The position numbers and the translations under genes were made by a program. This document shows positions 8,659 through 17,082 of a DNA stretch of 60,740 nucleotides, piece by piece. Source of the stretch: an uncultured Clostridia bacterium (lineage in GTDB: Bacteria > Bacillota > Clostridia > Christensenellales > Pumilibacteraceae); assembly GCA_934270565.1 (NCBI GenBank), contig CAKQPR010000010.1, positions 1-60,740 of the forward strand. The letters are read 5' to 3'. Position 1 is the stretch's first letter. Each line of letters begins with the position of its first letter. The notes under the pieces were generated by a model. That model had not been told where the DNA came from and did not search any database. It was given only the letters and a program-made list of their open reading frames with translations.

Positions 8659-8967
8659 CGTTATAGCGGGATTGACCTTATAAAACCCAAGCGTGAATAG
8701 TATTTAGCTCCGTCACCTCGAGCGTAGTCGAGAGGTCTCGCGGGAGCGAATACGATCTTTGCGGAACGGTACACCCCAAAATACTCGCCCGTGGTGGCTC
8801 ACAGCCTTCCGCGGGGGATTTCTCCGCTTCGCTCACTGCTTACGCCGTTTCGCTTCGGTCGAAATGACATAAAAAAGTGACCGATTTAAAGCCTTCCCCC
8901 TCGGGGCGCGACGCGGCACGAGTGTGAGCGTTAGCGATCCAAGTGACGAATGAGGGGAATACAACCG

Positions 8968-9114
8968 TTCAAGGCTTCCCCTTGGGGACCTGTCGCGTAG
9001 CGACTGATGAGGGGTTGTCTTTTACGTTGCGTTTGTCATAGCCCGACCCCTCATCCGTTTTGCCTACGCTGACGCTTCGGCAATCCACCTTCCCCCCGAG
9101 GGGAAGGCTTTAAA
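8968..9114 (+). repeat. Palindromic element A, copy 2
   Basis: Same unit as at 4069: left end AAGGCTTCCCCTTGGGG, internal TGATGAGGGGTTGT and ACCCCTCATCC, right end CCCCGAGGGGAAGGCTTTAA. A truncated inverted copy lies immediately upstream. Confidence 0.8.
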
Positions 9115-9144
9115 AGGCCGGAACTTTTTGTTAGCTTCGTTAAA

Positions 9145-9336
9145 GCGTGGTAGGGGCGTTCCTCGTCCGCCCGTCAGCGAGCCCCCGATGGCAAGTCGGC
9201 TACGCCCGTACTTACTCTCGGCAGAGCGTGGTAGGGGCGTTCCTCGTCCGCCCGTCGGGGAGCCCCCGATGGCAAGTCGGCTACGCCCGTACTTACTTTT
9301 GATAGAGCGTGGTAGGGGCGTTCCTCGTCCGCCCGC
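9145..9336 (+). repeat. Tandem repeat, 81-bp unit, about 2.4 copies
   Basis: GCGTGGTAGGGGCGTTCCTC recurs at 9145, 9226 and 9307. Because 81 is a multiple of three, the array stays open in frame and mimics a repetitive protein, but it has no start signal and no coding character. Confidence 0.85.
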
Positions 9337-9498
9337 AAACCAAGCGAACACGATGTCATTTCGAGCGATAGTCGAGAAATCCCCTGCATCAGGAAGAGAA
9401 CCAAGCGAACACGACTATCCCCCAAAACACCCACCCGCGCGGGTTCCGCGACCGCCCGCATCGCTCCGCGCACCCGCACCCGCCGCAACGAAAAAAAC

Positions 9499-9511
9499 TT
9501 GATTTTTTCCG
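9499..9511 (+). promoter_or_regulatory. Shared upstream motif TTGATTTTTTCCG (htpG copy)
   Basis: The 13-mer lies 10 bp upstream of the htpG -35 box. The same motif is found 12 bp upstream of the brnQ -35 box (12016-12027, one T shorter) and as the -35 region of serS (6618-6630). Confidence 0.45.
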
Positions 9512-9521
9512 TTAAAAAGTC

Positions 9522-9550
9522 TTGACAAACGCGGACGGACGATATATAAT
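9522..9550 (+). promoter_or_regulatory. Promoter of htpG
   Basis: Perfect consensus: TTGACA (9522-9527), 17-bp spacer, TATAAT (9545-9550). The operator-like inverted repeat begins 4 bp downstream of the -10 box. Confidence 0.9.
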
Positions 9551-9553
9551 ATA

Positions 9554-9580
9554 TTAGCAATTAGACAGCAAGACTGCTAA
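9554..9580 (+). promoter_or_regulatory. CIRCE-like operator (HrcA site) of htpG
   Basis: TTAGCAATT-N9-GACTGCTAA matches the CIRCE layout (TTAGCACTC-N9-GAGTGCTAA) in both outer TTAGCA/TGCTAA arms and in the 9-nt spacer, but is degenerate in the inner three bases. It overlaps the expected transcription start, the usual place for HrcA repression. Confidence 0.7.
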
Positions 9581-9621
9581 TAGTCGCATTAAACGATTGC
9601 TAAAACAGGGAGGCAAAAATA

Positions 9622-11508
9622 ATGAAACAATTCAAAACCGAATCGAAAAGGATTCTCGATCTGATGATCAATTCGATTTACACGAACAAGGAAATTTTCC
9701 TTCGCGAGCTGATTTCCAACGCGAGCGACGCTATCGACAAATTGCATTTCATCGCGCTGACCGACGACAAAGTCGATCAGAATTTCCGTATTTTCGTGGG
9801 GCGCGACAAGGACAAGCGCACGCTTACCGTCGAGGATAACGGTATCGGAATGACGGCTGAGGAGATGGAAAAGAACCTCGGCACGATCGCGCAGTCGGGA
9901 ACGCTGGCTTTTAAAAAGGAGCAGAAAGATCCGACCGAGCTCATAGGGCAATTCGGCGTGGGCTTCTATTCGGCGTTTATGGTAGCGGACGAAATCGAAG
10001 TGATTTCGCGCGCTTACGGCTCGGACGCGGCGAATAAATGGACAAGTCGCGGCGCGGAAGGGTATACGCTCGAACCCGCCGAAAAGGAAACGGTCGGCAC
10101 CGTAATCACGATTCACCTTCGTCCGAAAGACGACGATTTCGATTACGACAAACTGCTCGAAGAGTATTACTTAAGGTCGCTTATCAAAAAATATTCGGAC
10201 TATATCCGCTATCCGATACAGATGCTCGTCACGAAAAGCCGCGTAAAGCCGAACCCCGACAAAAAGGAAGGGGATAAGGACGAATACGAGAGCTACACCG
10301 AGATCGAAACGATCAACAGTATGATCCCGCTTTGGAAGAAGAAAAAGACGGAGATAAAGCCCGAGGAATACAACGAGTTTTATAAGACGAAATTCCACGA
10401 CTACACAGATCCGCTTCGCGTGATGCACTTCAATATCGAGGGCGCGGTAAACTACACGGCGATGCTGTTCGTTCCCGCCGAAGCGCCTTTCGACTATTAC
10501 CGCAAGGACTTCAAGAAAGGCTTGCAGCTCCAGTGCAACGGCGTGCTGATCACCGACAAATGCGAAGAACTTCTGCCCGATTGCTTCGGGTTTATGCGCG
10601 GCGTGGTGGACAGCGGAGACTTGTCGCTTAACATTTCGCGCGAAATGCTCCAGCAGGATCGCCAGCTCCGCGCGATAGCTTCGTCGCTCGAAAAGAAGAT
10701 CGTTTCCGAGCTCAAAAAGTTTATGGAAGCCGACCGCGATTGCTACGACAAATTCTTCGAAAAGTTCGGTCTGTCGCTTAAATTCGGCGTTTACAACGAC
10801 TTCGGAATGAGGAAAGAGGAGCTTAAAGACCTGCTCGAATTCCGCTCGTCCACCGAAAACAAGCTCGTTACTCTCGGCGAGTACGCGGGCAGAATGAAAG
10901 AGGATCAGAAATTCATTTACTACGCGTGCGGCGACAGCGTCGAGAAAATCGACAAGCTCCCTCAGACCGAAGCGCTTAAAGAAAAGGGTTACGAAATCCT
11001 CTATATGCCGGACAACGTTGACGAATTCGTCGTCAAAACGCTGGTAAATTACAACGAGAAAGAGTTCAGGAGCGTAGGCGCGAAGGACCTCGGGCTCGAA
11101 ACCGAGGACGAGAAGAAACAGGCGGAAGAAGTCGGCGAGAAGAACAAGGAGCTTACCGATTTTATCCGCGAGGCGCTCGGCGGTGCGGTAAAGGAAGTCA
11201 GACTGTCGTCGCGGCTTAAAAACAACGCGGTCTGCCTTACCGCCGACGGCGAAATTTCGCTCGAAATGGAAAAGGTTTTCAAAGCTATGAAAGACGCCGC
11301 CGCGTTCCCCGTGGTAGCCGAAAAAGTGCTCGAAATCAACCCGAATCATAAGGTTTTCGACAAGCTCAAAGCGCTTTTCGAAACCGATAAGGACGCGCTC
11401 GGACAGTACGCGAAAGTTTTGTACGACGCGGCGCTTGTCGGCGAGGGTATGGAAATCGAAAAGCCGGACGAATTCGTCTCCGCGCTCGCCGATATCCTCG
11501 CAAAGTAA
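9622..11508 (+). CDS. htpG: Hsp90-family molecular chaperone
   Basis: This 628-residue cytoplasmic chaperone uses a GHKL-type ATPase to remodel client proteins. The N-terminal nucleotide pocket includes FLRELISNASDAIDKL (catalytic Glu and Asn), VEDNGIGMT, and GQFGVGFYSAFMVAD. The middle domain has the LQCNGVLITDKCEELLPD and FMRGVVDSGDLSLNISREM segments with the catalytic-loop Arg. The C-terminal third is the dimerisation domain. Length is normal for bacteria. AGGGAGG precedes the ATG by about 9 bp. The promoter and CIRCE-like operator suggest HrcA control. Confidence 0.97.
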   Translation: MKQFKTESKRILDLMINSIYTNKEIFLRELISNASDAIDKLHFIALTDDKVDQNFRIFVGRDKDKRTLTVEDNGIGMTAEEMEKNLGTIAQSGTLAFKKEQKDPTELIGQFGVGFYSAFMVADEIEVISRAYGSDAANKWTSRGAEGYTLEPAEKETVGTVITIHLRPKDDDFDYDKLLEEYYLRSLIKKYSDYIRYPIQMLVTKSRVKPNPDKKEGDKDEYESYTEIETINSMIPLWKKKKTEIKPEEYNEFYKTKFHDYTDPLRVMHFNIEGAVNYTAMLFVPAEAPFDYYRKDFKKGLQLQCNGVLITDKCEELLPDCFGFMRGVVDSGDLSLNISREMLQQDRQLRAIASSLEKKIVSELKKFMEADRDCYDKFFEKFGLSLKFGVYNDFGMRKEELKDLLEFRSSTENKLVTLGEYAGRMKEDQKFIYYACGDSVEKIDKLPQTEALKEKGYEILYMPDNVDEFVVKTLVNYNEKEFRSVGAKDLGLETEDEKKQAEEVGEKNKELTDFIREALGGAVKEVRLSSRLKNNAVCLTADGEISLEMEKVFKAMKDAAAFPVVAEKVLEINPNHKVFDKLKALFETDKDALGQYAKVLYDAALVGEGMEIEKPDEFVSALADILAK

Positions 11509-11536
11509 CGCAAAAACGTATACGTCTGCGTTTTTT
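11507..11536 (+). terminator. Probable terminator of htpG
   Basis: AACGCA/TGCGTT encloses the palindrome ACGTATACGT and is followed by TTTTTT. The stem starts at the stop codon. Confidence 0.6.
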
Positions 11537-11590
11537 CGCGACGTAACCCGATCGATTTGAGGATCTAAGCAACTGATAATTTACAACAAA

Positions 11591-11619
11591 AGCCCGTTTT
11601 GCTCCCCGCAGAACGGGCT
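11591..11619. terminator. Additional hairpin downstream of htpG
   Basis: AGCCCGTT pairs with AACGGGCT. The T-run is on the minus strand (TTTTGTTG), so it would stop leftward transcription, yet no leftward gene is present; it may be a backup or orphaned terminator. Confidence 0.4.
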
Positions 11620-11649
11620 CTTGCGTTGTAGCCAAAACGAAAAGACATT

Positions 11650-11945
11650 ATAAAACCAAGCGAACACGATGTCATTTCGAGCGTTAGTCGAGAAATCCCA
11701 TGCATCAGGAAGAGAACCAAGCGAACACGACTATCCTAAAATACTCGCCTGCGCGGGCTCCGCGCCGAGCGTAGTCGAGACCAAGGCGGGAGCGAACGGT
11801 GAGCCGCCGCGCACAAGTATTCGGCGATGGCAGGAAGCTCCTGCGGGCAAGTAGGCGGTGCCCGTACTTACATTTGGTAGAACAGGTAGGGGCGAACCGC
11901 CCTACCGTCGGCTACGCCGACAAATATGGTCGAAATGACGTTAAA
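11650..11945. repeat. Intergenic repeat modules
   Basis: Contains ATGTCATTTCGAGCGTTAGTC, a GAGCGTAGTCGAGACC module, GCAGGAAGCTCCTGCGGGCAAGTAGG and GGTAGGGGCGAACCGCCC modules and a terminal GTCGAAATGACG. No gene is supported between htpG and brnQ. Confidence 0.75.
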
Positions 11946-12039
11946 GCACAGTAATTTTCGATGCTGGCAGACAATTAAAAGCGTTCCCGCCGAATAGACA
12001 ACAACACGAAAACGGTTGATTTTTCCGAAGCGTAAAAGG

Positions 12040-12068
12040 TTGACACGGGGCGAACGATGTGTTATACT
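12040..12068 (+). promoter_or_regulatory. Promoter of brnQ
   Basis: TTGACA (12040-12045), 17-bp spacer, TATACT (12063-12068). The leader to the ATG is about 110 nt and GC-rich, with possible hairpins around GGACGGACGTCCGCACGTC, but I cannot assign a known riboswitch; no T-box features are visible. Confidence 0.8.
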
Positions 12069-12183
12069 AGTAAAGTTATGACAATTATGTGTTGTAGTCG
12101 TGAACGATAACAGGGGACGGACGTCCGCACGTCGGAAACGAACGAGGTCGATCGACTCCGGTTGTCGGATCAAGGAGAGAATT

Positions 12184-13632
12184 ATGTTAGAAACAAAAAA
12201 GAAATTGACGGCACGCGAATATGTATACATAGCGAGTATGCTGTTCGGTATGTTCTTCGGCGCGGGAAACCTCATATTCCCCGTGCAGATGGGGCAGAAC
12301 GCGGGCAGTAACGTATGGATTGCTTCGCTCGGATTCCTTATCACGGGCGTAGGTCTGCCGCTGCTCGGCGTAGCTTCGCTCGGAATGAGCCGTAGCAACG
12401 GACTGCTCGATATGTCGTCTAAGGTAAGCAAGCCGTTCGGAAAATTCTTTACGATCGCGCTGTACCTTACGATCGGACCGTTCTTTGCGATCCCCAGATG
12501 TGCGGCGACTTCGTTCACGATCGGCTTTGAAAACTCGCTCGAATTCGGCAATCTTACTTGGCTGTTCCTGCTTCTGTTTTCGGCGGCGTTCTTTATAGGC
12601 GTGTTGGCGTTTTCGTTGTACCCCGGCAAAATTCTTACGTGGATAGGCAAGATTCTCAACCCCGCGTTCCTCGTATTCCTCGGCGTGCTCGTAATCGTGG
12701 CGATCGTCTCGCCGTCCGCACACGTTTCGGAAGTCGCGCCCGAAGGAGCATACGCGACTATGCCGTTCGTGCAGGGATTCTTAGACGGGTACAACACCAT
12801 GGACGCGCTCGCAAGCCTTGCGTTCGGTATAGTGGTTGTTCAGGTTATACGTAACCTCGGAGTGAAAGAGCCCGCTTCGGTGGCGAAAAGCACCGCGTTT
12901 TCGGGGATTTTCAGTTGCCTTCTGATGGCGTTCATCTATTTCGCCGTAACGATCGTAGGAACGCAAAGTCGCGGACTTTTCGCGCCCGCGGCAAACGGCG
13001 GTATCGCGCTCGCGCAGATCGCTCAACATTACCTCGGCACGACGGGACTCGTTATTCTCGCCGCGACGGTCACGTTCTGTTGTCTCAAAACGGCGGTTGC
13101 GCTCGTTACGAGCTGCGCAGAAACGTTCAACGGAATGTTCCCCAAAATCGCGTACAAGACGTGGGCTATTATCTTTTCAGCCGTTTCTTTCGTCATCGCA
13201 AACCTCGGACTCAGTCTTGTAATCGGTATTTCCGTGCCCGTGCTGATGTTCCTTTATCCGCTCACGATCGTGCTTATTCTGCTCGTTCTGTTCGGTAATT
13301 TCTTCCATAACGACCGCTATGTGTACGGCTTTACGATCGGCTTTACGTTCATTGGCGCGATTTACGACTTCTTCGCTTCGCTCGCGAGCGGCTTCAAACT
13401 CGCAGGGCTCAAAGCGTTCCTCGATACTATCGGAGTCGCGCTCCCGCTGTCTGGGTACGGACTCGGCTGGATCGTTCCCTCTGCGGTCGGACTTGTCGTC
13501 GGACTTACCGTTTACTTCGTCCGTAAGTACAAAAAACCTGCGGCGGCAACCGGAATTCCGTCCGATACCGCCACCGAAATCGCCGCAACCGAAGGCACCG
13601 ACGAAACGGCTCCCGTTTCCGACGAGCAGTAG
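12184..13632 (+). CDS. brnQ: Branched-chain amino acid transporter of the LIVCS family
   Basis: The 482-residue cytoplasmic-membrane protein has about 12 hydrophobic segments. The N-terminus LFGMFFGAGNLIFPVQMG is the family signature, and FAIPRCAATSFTIGFE is also conserved. Members take up leucine, isoleucine and valine with Na+ or H+. I start it at 12184, which has AAGGAGAG at the right distance and begins MLETKKKLTAREYVYIASM; an in-frame ATG at 12100 would add an arginine-rich leader with no ribosome binding site. The last ~30 residues are a Thr/Ala/Glu tail. With the livKHMGF importer at 54-59 kb, the window encodes two separate routes for branched-chain amino acids. Confidence 0.92.
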   Translation: MLETKKKLTAREYVYIASMLFGMFFGAGNLIFPVQMGQNAGSNVWIASLGFLITGVGLPLLGVASLGMSRSNGLLDMSSKVSKPFGKFFTIALYLTIGPFFAIPRCAATSFTIGFENSLEFGNLTWLFLLLFSAAFFIGVLAFSLYPGKILTWIGKILNPAFLVFLGVLVIVAIVSPSAHVSEVAPEGAYATMPFVQGFLDGYNTMDALASLAFGIVVVQVIRNLGVKEPASVAKSTAFSGIFSCLLMAFIYFAVTIVGTQSRGLFAPAANGGIALAQIAQHYLGTTGLVILAATVTFCCLKTAVALVTSCAETFNGMFPKIAYKTWAIIFSAVSFVIANLGLSLVIGISVPVLMFLYPLTIVLILLVLFGNFFHNDRYVYGFTIGFTFIGAIYDFFASLASGFKLAGLKAFLDTIGVALPLSGYGLGWIVPSAVGLVVGLTVYFVRKYKKPAAATGIPSDTATEIAATEGTDETAPVSDEQ

Positions 13633-13659
13633 GCACCGCGTAAAATCGAATACTTATCA

Positions 13660-13706
13660 CAAAAAACCGCTTCGGGGCGCAAGCAACGCTTCCGAGCGGT
13701 TTTTCC
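13660..13706 (+). terminator. Intrinsic terminator of brnQ
   Basis: AAAACCGCTTCGG pairs with CCGAGCGGTTTT and is followed by T residues. Confidence 0.8.
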
Positions 13707-13782
13707 GTGTTCGTAAGTCAAAACGACAAAACGTGAAACAAATCGGGCAAGAAAAGTTAAGACGGCTGGCGGGAAAGTTTTA

Positions 13783-13788
13783 TATACT
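13783..13788 (+). promoter_or_regulatory. Candidate -10 element for the gene at 13906
   Basis: TATACT lies about 118 bp upstream of the start codon, with only a weak -35 match (AGACGG) 17 bp before it. It could be activator dependent. Confidence 0.35.
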
Positions 13789-13905
13789 GTAACCGAAGGA
13801 CGAGTTTCGGGCGAAGGGTTTTATAATCGGCGCTTATTAAGAACGCGGCGACTTATGAAAACGAACGGGAAGCCGCGGAAACGAAAAACCGACGGAGAGA
13901 GGAAT

Positions 13906-15861
13906 ATGACTGCGGGCGAGGAATTTAAAAGAGAATATCTTTGCGACGATATTTCGGTGAGTTATACTTTAAAAACCGACGATATCACAAAAGGCGAAAA
14001 GCCGCCCATGAGTCCGTACGCTTCGAGAAAGGAGAGTTTTTCGGGCGGGTTCGCGCCGCATACAAAGACGCGGTTGACGATAAAGCGGGACGGCGGCGGG
14101 TATCTGATTTCGGCGCGTTCGGCTTCGGACGAGTTGTCGCAGTTCGGACTGAACGTTCCGTTTAATTTTATGGGAAAGAAAAACGGCGGCGGGTGGCGTA
14201 ATCAGTTTTTGTTTAATTCGCCGTATTCCTCGTCGGACAACGGGCGCATTTTCTGCTATTTCGCTTCGCCGAACGGCATGAATTTCGTGCTGTTGTTCCT
14301 TAGCCGCGCGGACGGCTGGAAGATGGATTATTCGCCGTTTTCGGGCGGACAGTACTTCGACAATTTTCAGGCGCTCGCGCATTTCGACAGAGCTTACAAA
14401 CCGCGTTCGTCGCGTTTTTCGCGTAACGTCATCGAATTTTTTGTACGCCCCGTCGAAAATTACGACGAAGCGCTGACTGTCGTTTCCGAAAAACTCGGGC
14501 TCCCCGTCGCGTATTACGACCGTAATTACTGCCGCGTCGGCGACGATATCCGCATACGGATAAAGGGCGAAGCGGACTACGTTACGTCGCGCGGAAAAAG
14601 GTACGAGGTTACGGACGGCGAAGCTCGCGTTACGGCGGAAAAGTACGGACTTACGACGGTTACGCCGTACCGCGCGGGCAAGAAGGGACTCGACTGCGTT
14701 TATTTTGCATACGGTTCGATAGAAGACCTTTACTCTGAGTCGGTGCGCTCAGTCTCGCGCGAGGACCTCGCGACGGGCGACGGCAACCTTTGCGAATGGA
14801 AATGCCACGTTTCCGCGATACTCCGGTACGAGAAGATTTTCGGCGCGAGCGCCTGTCTGTCCGCGAAGATAAAAAGCGATCTCGCGCTTGCGACCGCGCG
14901 CGACGAAAGCCTCGCAAAACCGCGCCAAACGGTGTTTTACAAGGCTCGGAAAGGCTTCCCGCCGTACCACGTTTACGCTTCGGCGCGGATACAGGAGCAG
15001 TTTTTCGCGGTCGGCATTTTCATCGACGCATACGAGCTCACCGCACAAAAGAAATATTACGAATACGCCGTGCGCACGCTCGACTGCGCGCTCGCAACCA
15101 CGCAAAAGGAAAACGGCGGAATTTTCGTCCGTTTCGGCGACGGCAGGGAGCGCGACTATACGACCGTTTGCTGCCCGCTGATAAACGTTGCGGATGCGGC
15201 GTTTCTCGCGCGCCGCGAGGGCGATACAGTCCGCGCCGGGCGTTACGAAACCGCCGCCGCGAAAATGGCGGAATTCGTGTATAACCGCGGCGACGATTTT
15301 CCGACCGAAACGGACGATCACGACTTCGCCGAGCCGTTCGTAGAAGAGGGGAGCATTTCGTGTTCGGCGCTCACTCTGCTTTATTACTGCGCGAAAATCA
15401 GATGCGAGGAAAAGTACGTCGCGCGGGCTAAAGAACTTCTCGACCTTCACGACTCATGGGTGATAAAAACGCATATCGCGCCCATGTTCTTCTCGTCGCT
15501 GAGGTGGTGGGAAACCAAATGGGAGGGCGATCGCGACGGCAACGCGTTGTGTTGCGGGCACGCCTGGACGATCTGGCGCGCGGAAGCGGATTTTTGGTAC
15601 TACAAACTCACGGGCGATCGCGAATACCTCGAAAAAGCGCGGTGCGGTTTTATGAGCAACCTCTCGAAAATCGACGCGCGCGGCAGAAGTTACGCCTGCT
15701 ATCAGTCCGACTACATAACCGGCGGCGGGTTTACGGACAAGTGCGAGCAGGTCGCGTTCCGTATCGCCAAGGGCTTTCCGAAACAAACGGACAGCGGGCT
15801 TTCGAGGTACGTCTGGACGAGGGCGGTCGCTTCGATTTTAACCGAAAGCGAACCGTTCTGA
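13906..15861 (+). CDS. Predicted (alpha/alpha)6-barrel carbohydrate-active enzyme, family unassigned
   Basis: This 651-residue protein has no signal peptide, so it is probably cytoplasmic. Residues 1-300 look beta-rich. Residues 330-640 contain repeated helix pairs of the six-hairpin type (IQEQFFAVGIFIDAYELTAQ; YYEYAVRTLDCALATTQKEN; SCSALTLLYYCAKI; HAWTIWRAEADFWYYKLTGD), as in several glycoside hydrolases and polysaccharide lyases. I cannot place it in a named family or identify catalytic residues. The start at 13906 has GGAGAGAGG; an in-frame ATG at 13855 has none. It is a single gene ended by a terminator and lies next to the AraC-regulated glycan region, so a role in that region is likely by context. 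Confidence 0.55.
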   Translation: MTAGEEFKREYLCDDISVSYTLKTDDITKGEKPPMSPYASRKESFSGGFAPHTKTRLTIKRDGGGYLISARSASDELSQFGLNVPFNFMGKKNGGGWRNQFLFNSPYSSSDNGRIFCYFASPNGMNFVLLFLSRADGWKMDYSPFSGGQYFDNFQALAHFDRAYKPRSSRFSRNVIEFFVRPVENYDEALTVVSEKLGLPVAYYDRNYCRVGDDIRIRIKGEADYVTSRGKRYEVTDGEARVTAEKYGLTTVTPYRAGKKGLDCVYFAYGSIEDLYSESVRSVSREDLATGDGNLCEWKCHVSAILRYEKIFGASACLSAKIKSDLALATARDESLAKPRQTVFYKARKGFPPYHVYASARIQEQFFAVGIFIDAYELTAQKKYYEYAVRTLDCALATTQKENGGIFVRFGDGRERDYTTVCCPLINVADAAFLARREGDTVRAGRYETAAAKMAEFVYNRGDDFPTETDDHDFAEPFVEEGSISCSALTLLYYCAKIRCEEKYVARAKELLDLHDSWVIKTHIAPMFFSSLRWWETKWEGDRDGNALCCGHAWTIWRAEADFWYYKLTGDREYLEKARCGFMSNLSKIDARGRSYACYQSDYITGGGFTDKCEQVAFRIAKGFPKQTDSGLSRYVWTRAVASILTESEPF

Positions 15862-15952
15862 AATAATTTTGAAATTCCGTCGTTCGGGCTGTTTTCGTCG
15901 AAAAAAACGTCGAAAAACGTCGGATTTCGTCGAAAAAAACGAATAAAATAGC

Positions 15953-15981
15953 AAAAACCGTCCTAAAAAGGGCGGTTTTTT
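15953..15981 (+). terminator. Intrinsic terminator of the gene at 13906
   Basis: AAAACCGTCC pairs with GGGCGGTTTT across a short A-rich loop and is followed by T residues. The 50 bp before it hold degenerate copies of TTTCGTCGAAAAAAACG. Confidence 0.8.
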
Positions 15982-16100
15982 ACTTGTCGGGAGCGTCGGA
16001 GGGAATGACCCGATCGCGCCGCGCAAAATTAAAAATAGCCAAAATATGAAACTAAACAATCAAAATCATTGACGAAATGAGCGCGCTTGCAATGCTATAA

Positions 16101-16928
16101 TTATCGCGAGGAAGGCAAGGAGCCGTCTGGCGCGAAGTACTCGACGGGAGTTACGCCGTAAACCCGCTTGAAAGCTCGGTAGAACGAGGGCATCGATTCG
16201 AAACCGACCGAAAAGGCGACGGAAAGCACGGTGTTGTTCGGAGCGGTGCCGTAAGCTTCGACGAATTTGCGGACGCGCACGGTGTTCACGTAATTCGTGA
16301 GGCTTTCGCCGGTCGCTCCGTTAAATAGCTTGGAAAAGTGAAACTCGTTGTAGCCGAAACGTTTCGATATTTCGGGGAGGGTGATTTTCTCGTCGTAACT
16401 GCGCTCGATATAGTCGAGAACGTTCGCGAGCATTTCGTTTTTCTGGTCCTTCTTAACCATGACGGAGCCGTAGCGGAAGAACAGCTTTGCGAACACGAGC
16501 TCGACGTAAGCTTTGAAGAGCAAAAACTTCGCGTTCTTTTCGACGTCGGAAAATCGGATTTCGTAAAGGTTTTCGAGCAGGGGCAGAATTTCCGTTCTGT
16601 TGAACTCGGTGTCGTCGAGAACGCACGGAAAAGTCTTGTCGGTGAGCTTGTCGTAATCGCTCTTTACGTTAGCCGAAGGCAGCAGAACCATGCGCTTGGC
16701 GTCCGGCGAAGTCGCGTAGGAATGCGGGTAATATTCGGGAACGAAGAGGATCATGTCAGTATCGGCGAAATACTTTTTGCCGTTGATCACCGAGTGCGTC
16801 GAGCCGACTTTCATATAAGTCATTTCGACCTTATGGTGAAAGTGCGACGGATAGATCGTCTGACCTATCGACGAAATGAGGTTTTCGGTCTGAACGTCCT
16901 GAACGTTCTCGTAATAAGACTGTTTCAT
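16101..16928 (-). CDS. AraC-family transcriptional regulator (cupin sensor type)
   Basis: The 275-residue protein has an N-terminal cupin-like sensor (HFHHKVEMTYMKVGSTHSVING) to about residue 150, and a C-terminal double helix-turn-helix (LDYIERSYDEKITLPEISKRFGYNEFHFSKLF, then LSVAFSVGFESMPSFYRAFKRVYGVTPVEYF). Such proteins usually activate sugar operons on binding a sugar. The chosen ATG at 16928 has GGGAGG six bases upstream; an upstream in-frame start at 16964 has none. It is divergent from the glycan block at 17083, with about 155 bp between start codons, which makes that block its likely target. A minus-strand consensus-like promoter and a direct repeat lie in the shared region. Confidence 0.9.
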   Translation of the reverse strand: MKQSYYENVQDVQTENLISSIGQTIYPSHFHHKVEMTYMKVGSTHSVINGKKYFADTDMILFVPEYYPHSYATSPDAKRMVLLPSANVKSDYDKLTDKTFPCVLDDTEFNRTEILPLLENLYEIRFSDVEKNAKFLLFKAYVELVFAKLFFRYGSVMVKKDQKNEMLANVLDYIERSYDEKITLPEISKRFGYNEFHFSKLFNGATGESLTNYVNTVRVRKFVEAYGTAPNNTVLSVAFSVGFESMPSFYRAFKRVYGVTPVEYFAPDGSLPSSR

Positions 16929-16975
16929 TGCGCCTCCCGAGGTCTTTGCCGACCATTGCGGCAAAGAATGAAACT

Positions 16976-17004
16976 ATTTTACACCGAAAACCGCCCGAAG
17001 TCAA
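16976..17004 (-). promoter_or_regulatory. Promoter of the araC-type gene at 16101-16928
   Basis: On the minus strand, TTGACT (16999-17004) and TAAAAT (16976-16981) are spaced by 17 bp. Confidence 0.7.
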
Positions 17005-17015
17005 GGAAAACGGCA

Positions 17016-17061
17016 CAATCACAGTCAAAAAACGAAAGTCTTAAAAACAATCGCAGTCAAA
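17016..17061. promoter_or_regulatory. Direct repeat, candidate operator
   Basis: CAATCACAGTCAAA (17016-17029) and CAATCGCAGTCAAA (17048-17061) match at 13 of 14 positions and are 32 bp apart, about three helical turns. They lie between the divergent araC gene and the DUF4838 gene. Confidence 0.5.
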
Positions 17062-17082
17062 TAAACAAAAACAAGGGAAAGT

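Larger units (their letters stand above)
8690..9480. repeat. Intergenic repeat-dense region
   Basis: No gene is supported here. In order it holds a CGTCACCTCGAGCGTAGTCG module, a CGGTCGAAATGACAT module, a half copy of element A in reverse orientation (8886-8950), a full copy (8968-9114), an 81-bp tandem array and another ATGTCATTTCGAGCG module near 9352. Confidence 0.8.

Noticed and set aside
9128..9502. A 124-codon frame with PRPP-type repeats
   Set aside because: It is the translated 81-bp tandem array, lacks a ribosome binding site, and the same modules occur in other frames elsewhere.
12100..12183. Upstream ATG extending brnQ by 28 residues
   Set aside because: No ribosome binding site, Arg-rich extension unlike the family, while 12184 has AAGGAGAG.
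13747..13788. GCAAGA and TATACT upstream of 13906 as a third copy of the AraC operator
   Set aside because: Only one half-site end matches, there is no partner 21 bp away and the distance to the -10 box differs.
16069..16101. TTGACG/TATAAT promoter-like pair pointing into the araC gene
   Set aside because: The spacer is 21 bp, outside the working range, and it would only drive antisense RNA.
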